From the NCBI GenBank assembly GCA_013396915.1, contig VWZL01005205.1:1054001-1118000 (forward strand): DNA of 64,000 nt. Reading direction: 5' to 3'. The translations under genes were made by a program, and so were the position numbers. Positions 14,042 through 39,410 of this stretch are shown in pieces. This stretch comes from Stercorarius parasiticus (Eukaryota > Chordata > Aves > Charadriiformes > Stercorariidae). Position 1 is the stretch's first letter; every line of letters begins with the position of its first letter. The notes beneath the pieces were generated by a model. It was not told the origin of the DNA. It saw only the letters and a list, made by a program, of their open reading frames with translations, and did not search any database.

Positions 14042-16641
14042 CTATAATCTCAGATCACACACTAGATAGACCTCTAAGATATGTAACAGTACCACAGATG
14101 TCCTTTCCAACAGCACTTCCAGATACCTCTTTTTCTTGAAGAAATCACCAGTAACAAGGTGTTTGAAAAGAATTCTACAACTATAGAAAAGCATTTGCCT
14201 GAAGTATAAGCAGTTTTAACAGATATTCTACTACTCAGTTTAGTAAAAAATAAATAAATGAATATTTACCTTGTAAAATTCATACCTTCTGAAAACAGGA
14301 CTGTAAAGTGCCAACCCATCAGCTTTCCACACCTCCACATAATTTATTGGATATAAGATTATCAGAGTAATTGTAAGCAATATTTTTTTTTTCTTGGAGG
14401 GCATCTTTTTGCCTTCATGGACATTAGTTTTTCCCCAAATCTTTAGCAAATTAATCTGGTGGTTTCTGACAATGGACTCTTTGAACTGGGCCCTTTTTGT
14501 TTCCAATAATCCCTTGATAAAAGGCAGGGTTATGTGCAATAAGGAAAAATGTACTCTAGCTCAGACTGGCTATAAAGGGCAAAATACTTTAAAAGTTTTA
14601 AAACCATTTGCATTTTTATCTCTCTATCTTTATGATTCTATATATTCTCCATATTCAACTGTAGAATGATTAAAAAAAATTAGCTTCAAGCTATGAATTT
14701 CTCTATGGAAATCTACATTGTCTATATTGTCCAGTGCTGATAAGCAGAGATTGTGTATCTTGGATTCCCTTTGAAATTTAATTCCAAGTTGCTTCAAAGC
14801 ATTAAGAAGTTATTGCAGAGTTTCTGTATAATTCTTTGCTCATTTGCAAACAGTACATCATTTTGTTTGTGTTATGAGAGCTTCCAAGATGTAGACCACT
14901 GCAAAGATGCACTGAGATATAAAGAAAATAAGGAATATACTTCCTTATTGCCTACCTGTAGGGTAATATACCTTGGATGTTATTTGAGTGTCAGTCTGAA
15001 AGCCTGATCAAAGTCCCCTGGGAGTATGTGCATGTATGCGTGCATTATCAAAACCTTATAAACACTGGTTCACTTGTATACAACCTGCCCTGATCAAATG
15101 CGCTGAGTGTTAGCCTAAACTTCCTTCCCCTTTTCAGACTAGCCAGAAGAATCATCTGCTGTTGGGGTCTTTTTAGCCCTTACTGAATCATCCTATCTAC
15201 ACACTGAAGAGGAATCAAACTATTTCCTGTTCCTCGCCAGTGTGCGTTATACCACTGAAATTATATCTCTCTTCTCAACATAGTCAAGACGAAATTAATA
15301 AGGACAAATAAAGAACAACATACGTGTCCCAAGGGAGCCACACTATAAGCTGATGTTGCCGAAATGGACAGAGTGTGGGTACAGAGGGGGAATTCATCGC
15401 TGTTTGTTAATCTATGTCTCTTCCCCCTGTAAAGTGCTGTACGCATTGAATTGTCATAAAACCCAAATTAAGACATCCGAACATATAGATGATGAAAAAG
15501 GGGCACTTTGATAAGGGCGGCTTCTATTGATAGAGGAATATCCTCCCTGTACAAGAGCCACTATGCAAAACAGACTTAGCTGAAGGAACAAAGGGGACAG
15601 CACACATGCTAAACTGGATAAATTGAAAGAAAAACAAAAAAAAATTTAAAAATGAACGACTATTAAGATTCTAACCTTCAGTGGCCCAAAACTCATGTAT
15701 TTAGCTTTCCACTTAATGTGTAATTGATGGAAGTGCCACGTTCCCATGGTATCCTCCTTTGCTGAACACCTCACTCCCTGGGGATCGGCAGAGTCTCTTC
15801 CTTGGCATCAAGCGCATTTGCCTCTAACCCAGAAAAGCCTTGCCTGGTCGGCTCCTGGAGTTCTACCATTTGTCCAGTGCGACCTGATTATAGCTTTGAT
15901 CAATGGCCAGAGCAGCCATCTGCAAAGTACTCAAGCCTTCAGCAAAGGCATCTTTGATTTCTTTTCAGTGCCTTAAATGTGCTTGTAAAGTCACCTTGAG
16001 CACACAAAGATGACTTCCGTTTCTCTTGTTGATGAGCTTTCAGATGATCAGATTAGAAAGTGTCTGATACTGGGCTGCACTGCCACTGGGAAGAATGATA
16101 CTCTTTCTCCTCTCTGTTATCGAATGGAAGTTTTTAAACTTATCTTATGTGCTTCTGTGGCCTTTTTGTCATGAAAAAGAAAAAAAACCAACACAAAAAC
16201 CCACAACCTAACGATTTCTCATCCAAACACCCCAGGCTGTTACATAAATGAAATATTCTGAAAACAATTATTTCTCATTCGTCAGCAACGCAGTCCTTCC
16301 TCCCACTCTGCGCATGCTGTTCTGACTCTGCGCTTTTTCCCTGGTCAGTACATCTGAGTGGCAAGCTCCCTGTTTGCTAAGGCTTCAGACAGCAGGGCTT
16401 TCATGCACTTTTTTTAATGCCACATCTTTAATGCACTATGGAAAGTTTTTCTGAGAATATATTTAAGGAGAAACTCAGCGTGTTCTTGTTTGTTCCACAG
16501 CAACAAAGAAATGGGGAAAAAAAAAAATCACTGTCACAAGGCAGGCAGTTTCTGAATTATGCCTCAGTATAACATAAATATAGCTATGCCAAACACATTA
16601 TGAAATGCAGTAAGAAGGAACTGAAGTGAATTTTTGTCTTT
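14042..16641. other. GABRB2 intron 5, no gene seen
   Basis: Intronic sequence between two CR1 copies. It contains an A/C tract at 16173-16211. Frames at 14240-14539 (minus), 14394-14669 (plus), 14753-15007 (plus) and 15746-15976 (plus) have no recognisable domain. Confidence 0.65.
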
Positions 16642-17825
16642 ATAGAATCATAGAATCTTCATGGTTGGAAAGGACCTTTGAGATCGAGTCCAACCATACA
16701 CACACAAAAAAACCCCCTACAATCTCTGTCACTAGAGCATGGTCTGAAGTAACAAATCTACACGTTTCTTAAATACCTCTAGGGATGGTGACTCAACCAC
16801 CTCCCTGGGCAGGCTGTTCCAGGGCCTGACCCCTCTTTCAGTAAAGTAATTCTTCCTAAGATCTCATCTAAACCTCCCCTGCCGCAACTTCACACCATTT
16901 CCTCTGGTCCTGTCATTATTCACCTGGGAGAAGAGGCCAACACCCACCTCTCTGCAACCTCCTTTCAGGTAGTTGTAGAGGGCAATGAGGTCTCCCCTCA
17001 GCCTCCTCTTCTCCAAACTAAACATGCCCAGTTCCCTCAGCCTCTCCTCATATGGCTTGGTCTCCAGACCCCTCACCAGCTTGGTAGCTCTCCTCTGGAC
17101 CCGCTCCAGCACTTCAGTGTCCCTCTTGTGCAGAGGGGCCCAGAACTGAACACAGTACTCGAGGTGAGGCCTCACCAGTGCCGAGTACAGAGGCACGATC
17201 ACTTCCCTACTCCTGCTGGCCACGCTATTCCTGATACAAGCCAGAATGCTGTTGGCCTTCTTGGCCACCTGGGCACACTGCTGGCTCATGTTAAGCTGGT
17301 TGTCCACCAGCACCCCCAGGTCCTTTTCTGCCGGGCAGCTTTCTAGCCATTCTTCCCCAAGCCTGGAGTGTTGCTTGGGGTTGTTGTGACCAAAATGCAG
17401 GACCCGGCACTTGGCCTTATTAAACCTCATACCATTGGCCTTGGCCCATCGATCCAGCCTGTCCAGGTCCCTCTGTAGAGCCTTCCTGCCCTCAAGCAGG
17501 TCAACACTCCCACCTAGTTTGGTGTTTTCTGCAAACTTACTGAGGGTGCACTCAATCCCCTCATCCAGATCATTGATAAAGATATTAAACAAAACTGGCC
17601 CCAAAACTGAGCCCTGAGGGACACCACTGGTGACTGGCCGCCAAGAGGATTTCACCCCATTAATCACAACTCTCTGGGCACAGCCATCCAGCCAGTTTTT
17701 TACCCAGCTAAGAGCACACTTGTCTATGCCACGATTCGCCAGCTTCTCCAGGAGAATGCTGTGGGTTACGGTGTCAAAGGCCTTACCAAAGTCCAGACAG
17801 ACAACGTCCACTAGAATGGACAAAG
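16642..17825 (-). mobile_element. CR1 non-LTR retrotransposon, 5'-truncated 1.2-kb copy
   Basis: A chicken-repeat-1 LINE copy on the minus strand, the same direction as GABRB2. The 3' end (at low coordinates) carries two octamer units reading gattctatgattctat on the minus strand. The 5' end stops within the reverse-transcriptase domain near 17825, a common outcome of incomplete reverse transcription. The copy retains a long open frame (listed separately) and so is relatively young. CR1 elements encode an endonuclease/reverse transcriptase and insert by target-primed reverse transcription. This copy lacks the endonuclease, the 5' UTR and the start of the RT, so it cannot be autonomous. Confidence 0.96.
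16864..17823 (-). pseudogene. CR1 ORF2 remnant (reverse-transcriptase domain), inactive
   Basis: A 319-codon open frame from the C-terminal two thirds of CR1 ORF2. In order it shows [10 protein letters not shown] (residues 10-19, first catalytic Asp region), [15 protein letters not shown] (66-80), FINDL (82-86), then FAENTKLGG (97-105), where the family has FADD. Both catalytic Asp positions of the YxDD-type box are therefore replaced by Glu and Asn. The frame ends at a TGA (16864-16866) straight after QGRFR. The same frame continues, beginning DLRKNYF, to a TAG at 16732-16734 that appears to be the natural terminator, so the TGA is a premature stop. The first Met is not a real start, because the element is 5'-truncated. 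Plus-strand frames at 17128, 17411 and 17630 are antisense shadows. Confidence 0.93.
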
Positions 17826-30514
<12,689 letters not shown>

Positions 30515-30754
30515 CATGTTCCCATGGTTTCAGCTGGGATGGAGTTGACTTTCTTACTAGCAGCTGGTATAGTGCTATGTTTTGGGTTTGGAATGGGAAC
30601 ACTGTTGATAGCACAATGTTGGTTTTGGTTGCTGCTAAGCAGTCAAGGCTTTTTCCGCCCTGCCAGCAAGTAGGCTGGGAGTGCACAAGAAGTTGGGAGG
30701 GGACACAGCTAGGACAGCTGACCCCAACTGACTAAAGGGATATTCCATGCCATG

Positions 30755-30777
30755 TGACGTCATGCTCAGCATATAAA
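30755..30777 (+). promoter_or_regulatory. LTR promoter core: CRE-like site and TATA box
   Basis: Inside the solo LTR, TGACGTCA (30755-30762) is a perfect cAMP-response/ATF palindrome, and TATAAA (30772-30777) follows 9 bp later. This is the expected layout of an LTR U3 promoter directed to the right, opposite to GABRB2. Whether it is active is not visible from sequence. Confidence 0.7.
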
Positions 30778-30956
30778 GCTGGGGGAAAAAGGGGGAAGGG
30801 GGAGGACATTCAAAGTAATGGTCTTTGTCTTCCTGAGTAACCATTAATGCATGATGAAGCCCTGCTTTCCTGGAGATGGCTGAACACCTGCCTGCTTATG
30901 TGAAGCAGTGAATTTCTTGTTTTGCTTTGCTTGTGTGCACATATTTTGCTTTACCT

Positions 30957-30962
30957 ATTAAA
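30957..30962 (+). terminator. LTR polyadenylation signal ATTAAA
   Basis: ATTAAA lies within tattaaactgttttaatctc, about 180 bp downstream of the LTR TATA box, where the R region of this LTR family places its poly(A) signal. It acts only on rightward transcripts, so it should not truncate GABRB2 pre-mRNA. Confidence 0.6.
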
Positions 30963-33900
30963 CTGTTTTAATCTCAACCCATGAGTTTTTCCTGACTTTT
31001 ACTCTCCCGATCCTCTCCCCCATCCCAATTCGAGAGAGTGAGCAAGTGGCTGTGTGGTCCTAGCTGCTGGCTGGCGTTAAACCACTACACATGTCAAAGT
31101 GACTGGTAGAGGCCAACCACTATTAAACAGCTGTACAAAATCAGAATTATTTTTTTTTTTTTATTTCCAATGAGAGCAGACAGCACAGGCAGTAGGCTAA
31201 GCATATCAGAAAGGCCTTCACATTGATGTAGCTAAAATCTCTGCTGTTCCCACCTTCCCTCTCCCCTCATGCTTATTCTTATCTTAACACAATGCAACAA
31301 ACAAAAAAGAGAATGAGAAACTGCCCCTTTTTTCTGCTATTATTGAACAAGCTAATTGAAGCTACTGTAATCATTCAGTACAATAAACCAAATATCCTTG
31401 TAATTGACTATTGTCATAAGATCAATATCTCTTGCTTTGCAAATAAACATTGCAGCTTCGCTCTGGTGTTTAGGGAACAGTAAGAGACATGTATCCAAAT
31501 ATGTAATTCCACCCTACTTACATCCTTTCAAATACCACTGTAATATCAACTGTCAATAAAGAGAAAATTAAAGCAAATAACACAGATGATCTTAAAGCTC
31601 TGCAGCACCTGAAGTACTGCCCTCAGACTTTACACCTACTATGCTAACATACCAACACTACCATCGGCTAGATAAGCACATTGATACTGATGTATCATTT
31701 GACTTTTAATTTTACTAGATTACTATTAATTGTAGTTAGTAGGTGGTAATGCTTCACCCTGCTGTGGCAATAAGAGGGAGGAAGTCCATGGGATAGACTG
31801 TGAAGTCTGTAACAAATTTTGCAGGGCCCAGAAACGCATATGTCACTTCTATTGGTAAAACAAAAAGTGAAGGGATATTATATTTCAGTGAGGTTGAGAC
31901 AGTCCATACTGTCATTAATCTTGTACCTACAATGTCAATGCACGCAGTACTAATTGCAAGCATGTTTGACTATCATCACCTGATCGGCATCTCCAGGGGC
32001 TACGTACAAGATTTTAAAAATAAACAAACAAATAAAATTACACCTGTAATGAGAATCCTGCCTCCCGCCTCTCTCCTGCCCCTCACTTTTCATTGCAAGC
32101 TTTGTGAATTCATATTTTCAAAACGACATCTTTCATGACTCAAATTCAACTAAAAGACAAAGGAAAATGGGAATCCTATTTTTTAGTATTGCTTGGAAGC
32201 ACCTATCTTGCTCTATACACTGGGACTCAAATTATATAAAAGCTTGATTTAAAAAGAAGAAAATAAAAATACTTTTAAAACATTTAGAGCAATTCAATGA
32301 AATTCACAACTGAGCAGCTATATCAAAACCACTACTGATTTTTGTGTTCCTACGCATCATGAATGACAAGCAACACAAATACATTCACACATCCATACAT
32401 ATAACAACATAAATAATATATGCTCCTTAATTGTCCTTCCTTGATGCATCCCGTTTCTAATTTCTAAGGCTTCCCCCTGCAGTTGTATTTTCCCTTTTTT
32501 GCAGCCAAATACTGTTTTCAGTCCCTGCCAAACAGACTAACAACAATTGGGTTCCACTGATTGAGAAGTATTACATATCACTTAGTTTGTTATCCTTGAT
32601 TTTACACAAATCTTTCTCATCAATAACTCATGAACTGTACTTCACTGCTGCATCACCTAAGTCAATTTTACATTTAACACAGAAAACAAAAGCTGACCAA
32701 AATATTAATGCCATGAGACCCCAATTAACACCTAGCACTGATCTATATAATTTCATTACTAAGAATCTTATTTTTACCATGATTTTTATCTAATTCTTCA
32801 TACTATTTGATTTACTAATTCCTGTAACTCATATGTTAGCAATCAATCTATCATCTTATCTCAAGTTTCTGCAGCAGTTGTCACGTCCATAGATAAGTTA
32901 TTACTGAACAGAATTGAGTTTATCACTTGTGAGTGAGAAAGTTTTTCCCTAGAACAAGGAGAAATTTAAAGGGTCGAAAGCACTCAATGAAATTAGATAT
33001 CAAAAATAGGGGGAAAACACCCCAAACAAGATACATATTAAAAACTTTAGGTACGATCGTGAAGTTAATCATGCACCAGATAGCAACTACTTCACACTAG
33101 TCTACCTGTACAAATACAGATCTGCAATACCTCTAGATCCACGTATCTTTAAGTGCATTACAGGCACCAGTTACTGAAACCTCACAGAACTGCTGAAGGA
33201 TAGGCTTAAGATATTTTTAAGGTAGAATGAATTCTTTCAGTGGCACTGCCTCAATTAGGATTCAACAGTCAAATTCTTTAGTCCAATGTGGTTGATCATA
33301 GACTACTTCCAACTACTTCTCTTGCTTTTAACTTTCCATAGGAACAACTCCTCCTCACATGCTTGCCATGATCTACAGAAAGAGGCTGAGCTGCGCTGGC
33401 TAGTGAGTGGGAGACAGTATTATTAAACAGAGAAGGACAAGCAATTTTGCTGCTGATTGGCTCTGAATTGTTTGGTTTCGTTTCAGTGATGCTTTTATTT
33501 CCAGAAGATTTTTTTTTTTGGTTGAGCACATCACATCACTTATTCTGTAGAACAGACCTTTATTTAATATTTTTTAAAATATGTATTAATTATCAATTAA
33601 TGGTTTAGTGCTCACGTTTACTTTTCCAAGTTACCTAAGCAGATGTGTGCATATGACAAACAGGACATCAAATCCTGTACTGCATAAATAAGAGGCCATG
33701 TCTGACAAAGAGAGATAAAAAAAATACAGACAATGGGTATGCAAATAGGAAAACATGTATCATATTAGTATACATTTTTTCCATTCCAGAACAATATTTT
33801 GAAATTATAGAAGAGAAATTGCTCACTTAACATGACTACCAGAATTCTTAAAATTGGCTACAATTTATTCCAGTTTTTGCTAATCATGATTTGTATTAAA

Positions 33901-36900
33901 GTACTGTCTACAAAGCCTAGATGAAAGAGACACATATTACGTAAAGCATCCTACATAATCACACTAGGAACTAACCTCTAGGGATATAAAGCTATAGAAC
34001 TTCACTGTTCACCTGAGCCCTGTATGTCCAGAGTGTCAGAGAGGCTTCTCCACCCCAGTTAACAGCCGGATCTCGGGCTGTTTAAGCTGTCTTTAATAAA
34101 TCACCTGTTTGCATTCTAGCCACATACCCCATCTGAACAATTATTCCCATGTGAACAGTATTTAATTGAGGACAATAAATAAAGATTTAGCAGATATTTT
34201 TAGGCCTAATTCACAGCATACAGGTTTCAAATGACAGATTCCTAATTAATGTCAATTGGCTGTAGGTAAGGCTCCTGCAGAGCAAGGGGAAAAAAAAAAA
34301 AAGGACAAAAGAAAGACACATACAGATGATTTTATGTAGAAAATGCTGCAATGGGGAGATCGGAAAGGAAGAGCATCCGTATTCATTTAAATGCTTTAAG
34401 ATAGATCTGACTTGGACAAAATATGAACAATTTATTTTGCACATTTTATTTTAAACACTGATATTTTTCCTACTCGAGCTAGTAGACAGCTGTGGAGAAA
34501 AACCATTTTGCAGCTGTTTGTCCCTCTTTTCTTTCCCCTGACAGATAGCTCTACTGACATGATACCTAAGCCAGTAGAATTATTTTTTTTTTTTTTTAAC
34601 AACAAAAAAATAAGTTACTTAAAACCACCACCTTTCATGTTCCAGGTATCATGACCGGCCGCAGTGCTCTTATCTGTTGTGTTAGGCTTATACCATCAAT
34701 CCTCCATTTCATATATGGTCCAATTTAGACACCAAATATGCTTATTACTTTAATATATTATTAAAGTAGCTACAATATTATTTTGAAAATGGGAAGCCAT
34801 GTTCTCCTTTAACATTTCCAAATCAGTATCGACATTCAGGCTAATTCAACTTTAGTTAAGGGTTTACTGAATGCATGACAGAAGCATACAGTTTGGTTTT
34901 TTTCCTTTAACAATGAGTCAAACCTAATGATTAAAATTAACAGGCATCTAAGTTAACTCCAGCTATCCTGCTGAAATTCACGCTGTTTCCCAAGGCCTAC
35001 ATCTCCTCCTGTGACACAGTTAGGATGTTCAGTTACAACCTTTCTCTTCCTCATCTTCATTTTGGAACATTCATAACTTTGTTCCAAATAGAAACAGGAA
35101 AAACACACCAAAAACTTCTGACATACTAACTGCATCATACTGGCAAGAACTGAAAGCTTGATAAGCTATACGAGACACTGAAATCTGGAAATCTAAATAG
35201 AAAAGCTCCATAGAGGATGCTTTTAGATATTCAGTTGGTCCTTTCCTGTTTCTGAAATAATATCTTTGAAACTAGATCTCAGGGGCTGTAACACTAATCC
35301 ACACACTGTCAAAAGAGAAAAAAAAAAAGAGGGAGTTTCCTTCTAATGACCATATTTTGCTGCAGAATATGTTTTTTAATAAATAAAATTTGTATTCATT
35401 TAAGACAAGCTTCAGTAATCTTACAAATTTTTTTCCATTTTGATACTAGTAAGATCCATTAGTTTCTATAGTCAGTTATTTGCATTTATGATCAATAAAG
35501 CTATTAGATTTGGAAGATACTTGACTCTGACCTGATGAACAGCCTGAGACAATTCTGTATACACCACCATTATCAGATAGTGTATGACCTGAGTCTCAAA
35601 GAGAATCAGAAGAGTTCAACTGATTCTAATCAGTTTAATCACGTCTCTGCTTTCCATATACTTATGCAGACAGTGTATATTGCATTTAACATTTTGTATA
35701 TCCAGAACTGCATTTTAACACTTCATGCTGCAGTGAAAGTTGAATCAATACGTAGGCTATATATGAAGGATTTCTTTGTATTGTATACTTTCATAATTTA
35801 ATTTAGAAAACACGTCCCCCGTTGCTTTACATGTCACCTTGGCTATACATAAGACCTTCTTTTCTCCAAGAAACAAGTTATGACTCATTCACATTTGAGG
35901 TGGATGAAGAGTCACCTGAAAAATATCAGTTCTACCCTGAATACAGCAGATATACATTTGACGAGACAATAAATGCTCATCTAAGATATGTTGGACCTAT
36001 CCTGGAACCATTCCCTGTATTCAGGGAATTATTAAAATGATCATTTGCTGTAGAAAATGCATCTTTTTTCTTCCCTTTTTTTTTTCTTTTTTTAAACTAC
36101 CTCTAAAATTACTCACATGCTTTACTTCAAAGTCTTCTATACATAAACAATAGGACAACACATGCTGGAACTCAGTAAATTAAATTCAGAACATCAGGAA
36201 GGTGTTTACTTGATTAAATGCACAGGTACTTTGAGGGGATCGAAAACACTGGCATAAACCCACAAGGTGAAAGCATCCCTCGCATAGCAAGTTCAGCACA
36301 GAGCCATCTCAGAGGCACAGCAGTGGGCTTGACGGCTGCTGTGTCCTTTTTTACGCATCCTTACCCACTCCTGAGCCCAGGCATGGGAGCCATGCCCATC
36401 CAGCCACAGCCCTTCGACAAAATGTGGATGACTTCTCACAAAATCAGGCTGTTTGAGAGACTTTAGAAGAGGGAATTTCTGGCAGCAAAACAAGTATTTC
36501 CTAGGATTCACATATATAAAGCAGGAATTTCAAAACTCAAGAGTTTGAGTTTGTTCCCCTGTGTCAAATCTGATGTTTATCAGAGGAATCTTCACTGTGA
36601 AGAGCACTGAGCATCTTTTTTTAAAATATTATTTTTCACGTTATTTATTGTCCACACGTCAACACTGTTATTTGATACCAAATGATGGTAAGAGGATATG
36701 ATATTAACCACCTAGCAAGAACACCTTTAAATTTTCTTAATGTGCAAGGATAAAAATAGTTTGCACCACTCCCTCCATGAGGAGTAATACTTACGGGAAA
36801 GATGTTTGAAGAGCTTTTTAAAAATAACAGCTCAACAGAAAAGTCTTAGCAGGGATCTGGACTTCAAGTCAGCACTGCCTGCAATATGGGGGCAGTAGGA

Positions 36901-39410
36901 GAGAATGCTGTCTAATGGACAGCCACACCTTTATGGGCAAGCAGGTTTCTCAAGTGAGAAATACAGAAAGGTACATGAAAATTATCTCTGCTATGTCTTC
37001 AAAGGGTAAAATAGTTACATATAAGCCAGTCCCAGCATTCTTATTTCACAATATTAATTTCACAATATATATTCACAAGTATCTAGTTAAATGCCACACA
37101 GGGAGAAATATCCAACTGTTTGGGTTTTGTTTGGTTTTTGTGATTTGTTTTTTTTTTCATTGTCCAATATTTCGGTATTTCACATACAAGCTTACTTTCA
37201 GATATTTCAAGCACTGATTAGAATTCATCACTACTGTCATGCATTCCATATGTTCATTTAACCTAAAGCTAGAGCTAGTGACATGGCAAAATCTCTTTTA
37301 TAGTGGTAAATCTCATTTCTAACCATAGCCCAGAAATTTAGCAAATAATGTCAGCAGTTTACTAACTTTCTTGTTAAGGTTAAATGTTTTTCCCCTGATA
37401 TTCCTCCAAGTTGACAAATGAGAAGACTAACCATATGAATGTCAGAATTGCACCAAGGAAGCAGGCCTTCAGAAGTTAGATGGAGTCTGCTTATATTATA
37501 ATCCACATTTCATAGGGATACAGACACTGAGGTGATAACGAGCTTGCTCAAAACTGCTGTACCTTCCAGAATTTTCAACAGTCAACAATCTCAAACTTAG
37601 CACGCTGAAAGCATGCAAGTATGTTTGTGGTGCAGTGAATCTGTCTCAGCTTTTCATTTACTCAAAGTAATTTTCTAGTCAACTAGTTCAATCATGATTG
37701 CAGTGCCTTAGCAAGATCTTAACTTCTCTCTTCTTGGAATAGCAGAGAGCCTCCTAAATTCAGAATAGCAGCACCTTACTCAGAGAGCTAACTACACATT
37801 ATGCAAAGCCTTTGCATCTTCCACGTTAGCTAACAGAAACCATGCACTTGGTGCAAGCCTGCAACTCTGTATGTATGAAAAATAAGTTCCTTTCAGGTCC
37901 TTTCTACTCCTTTTTTGGTCACTTCTTCATTCACATTTCTGACTGTCTATATCTCAGGAACCTTGACATTTGCCAAACACAGCCCTGAAAGCCACTCCCC
38001 TCTCTCTCCGCATCACTCCTCTGTGACCCAAAAGCTCATTTACCCCTCGTCCCCTCCCCTTGCAAGCAGCTTCAAGTATAGAGGTATTAATCTCTGTATT
38101 GCCATAGACAATATGTATACTTGATAAGGAGACACCAGAGGTAGAACTCTCATGGACAGGAAAATAACTATTTTCTTAGTTTGCAAAAATAACTTTTAAA
38201 GGGTAATTCTGAACTTCCTTTGATTGTACCTGCAACACAGGATTTTTCCTAAACAAATGAAGAGTGAAATAAAGCATGAAGACCAAACTCAATTGCCCTA
38301 GTATTTGTGAATAGTGATGAGGAACCCAGGAGTGATACTTAAAAGTAAACAAGCCTTTAAATCTTGAGTAAAATATATAAAATTAGTGACTTTGTTAAGA
38401 ACAACCCCAGATAATGTTTGAACACAGAAATGACAATACTATTCTGTAAAAGAAGCAATAGTAGACAATCTGGTGAGTAGGATGGCCACGACAGACAGAT
38501 GACTTCAAAGAAGAAATGAAGTCTTAAGGAATCGTCTGTATTAGTTGTGCTTAAATTATTATTTTTCCCGTTGTTTCTCGCAAACCGTAAGAATAAATAA
38601 ATGTATAAGTAAGAAAGAAAAGCAAAACAATAAAAAAAAGCAGTAAAAGTATTTACTTTCCATCTGTCACACACAAATCACACTAGAATTTTAGTAATTC
38701 AAAAAAATGTTTGCAGTGAAACTTAAATACCTGTAAATCTTGGCTTAAGTTTTAGCTATGTTACAGACTGAAAAGTCTGTGAATCTTTTGAATGCATAAG
38801 GAATGACTTGTAGTTACCCACATACAACAGGCTCTGCAAGTTTCACATGCTGTCAGTAGGAATGAAGAAAATTCAGTGGTTCTGGCTGTAATTTGCTTGA
38901 AGGTTTCAGGCAAAGCTTGGCACAGGTGTGCTTTAAAGAAGAAAGCGCGCATCCGAATTCTGCCTCTTAGCAACAAGATATAATCTGAGTATTTGATTTA
39001 AAACGCAGGTGATGAATCACAAATCTTCATAAATAAGGAGATGGTAATAACCCTCTTTGCATGGTATAAATGTCATGAGAGGAGGAGATGGAAAGCGAAC
39101 TATAACACAGCTAAGCCACTACCATCTGCACAATTAAAATATGTTCTAAGCAACGAGGGAGTAGGAGGGAAAAGCATCATCACTTATGACTATGTAGTCA
39201 TTAGCCAAGATCCTAATCTTCATTAGACAAATGAATTAAAACTCACCATTTACTGAAGCTGTCACAGTGGCTCCAAAACAATACTCTAAAAATGGTCCCA
39301 CTGGAGTTGGATGAAAACGATGCATTTTGAAGGAGTAGTTAGTAAGCAGAAGCATGACATCAAGATAAACTAATAATCTAATGCTATTAATCTAAGGCAA
39401 CCCTCCTCCC

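Larger units (their letters stand above)
30515..31094 (+). mobile_element. Solo LTR of an avian endogenous retrovirus (ERVL-type), with target-site duplication
   Basis: A 570-bp LTR (30520-31089) is bounded by exact 5-bp direct repeats CATGT at 30515-30519 and 31090-31094. It starts tcccatggtttcagctggga and ends gttaaaccactaca. The family, widespread in birds, usually begins TGT and ends ACA, so the first TG has mutated to TC here. Internal landmarks in order are tatagtgctatgttttggg (near 30569), a TGACGTCA box, a TATAAA box, a G-rich tract and an ATTAAA signal. No retroviral genes adjoin either side, so the provirus was lost by recombination between its two LTRs. A 5-bp duplication fits ERVL-like (class III) elements. 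It is antisense to GABRB2. The frames at 30421-30735, 30465-30686 and 30635-30844 are LTR shadows. The family call is from memory of the LTR sequence. Confidence 0.93.
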
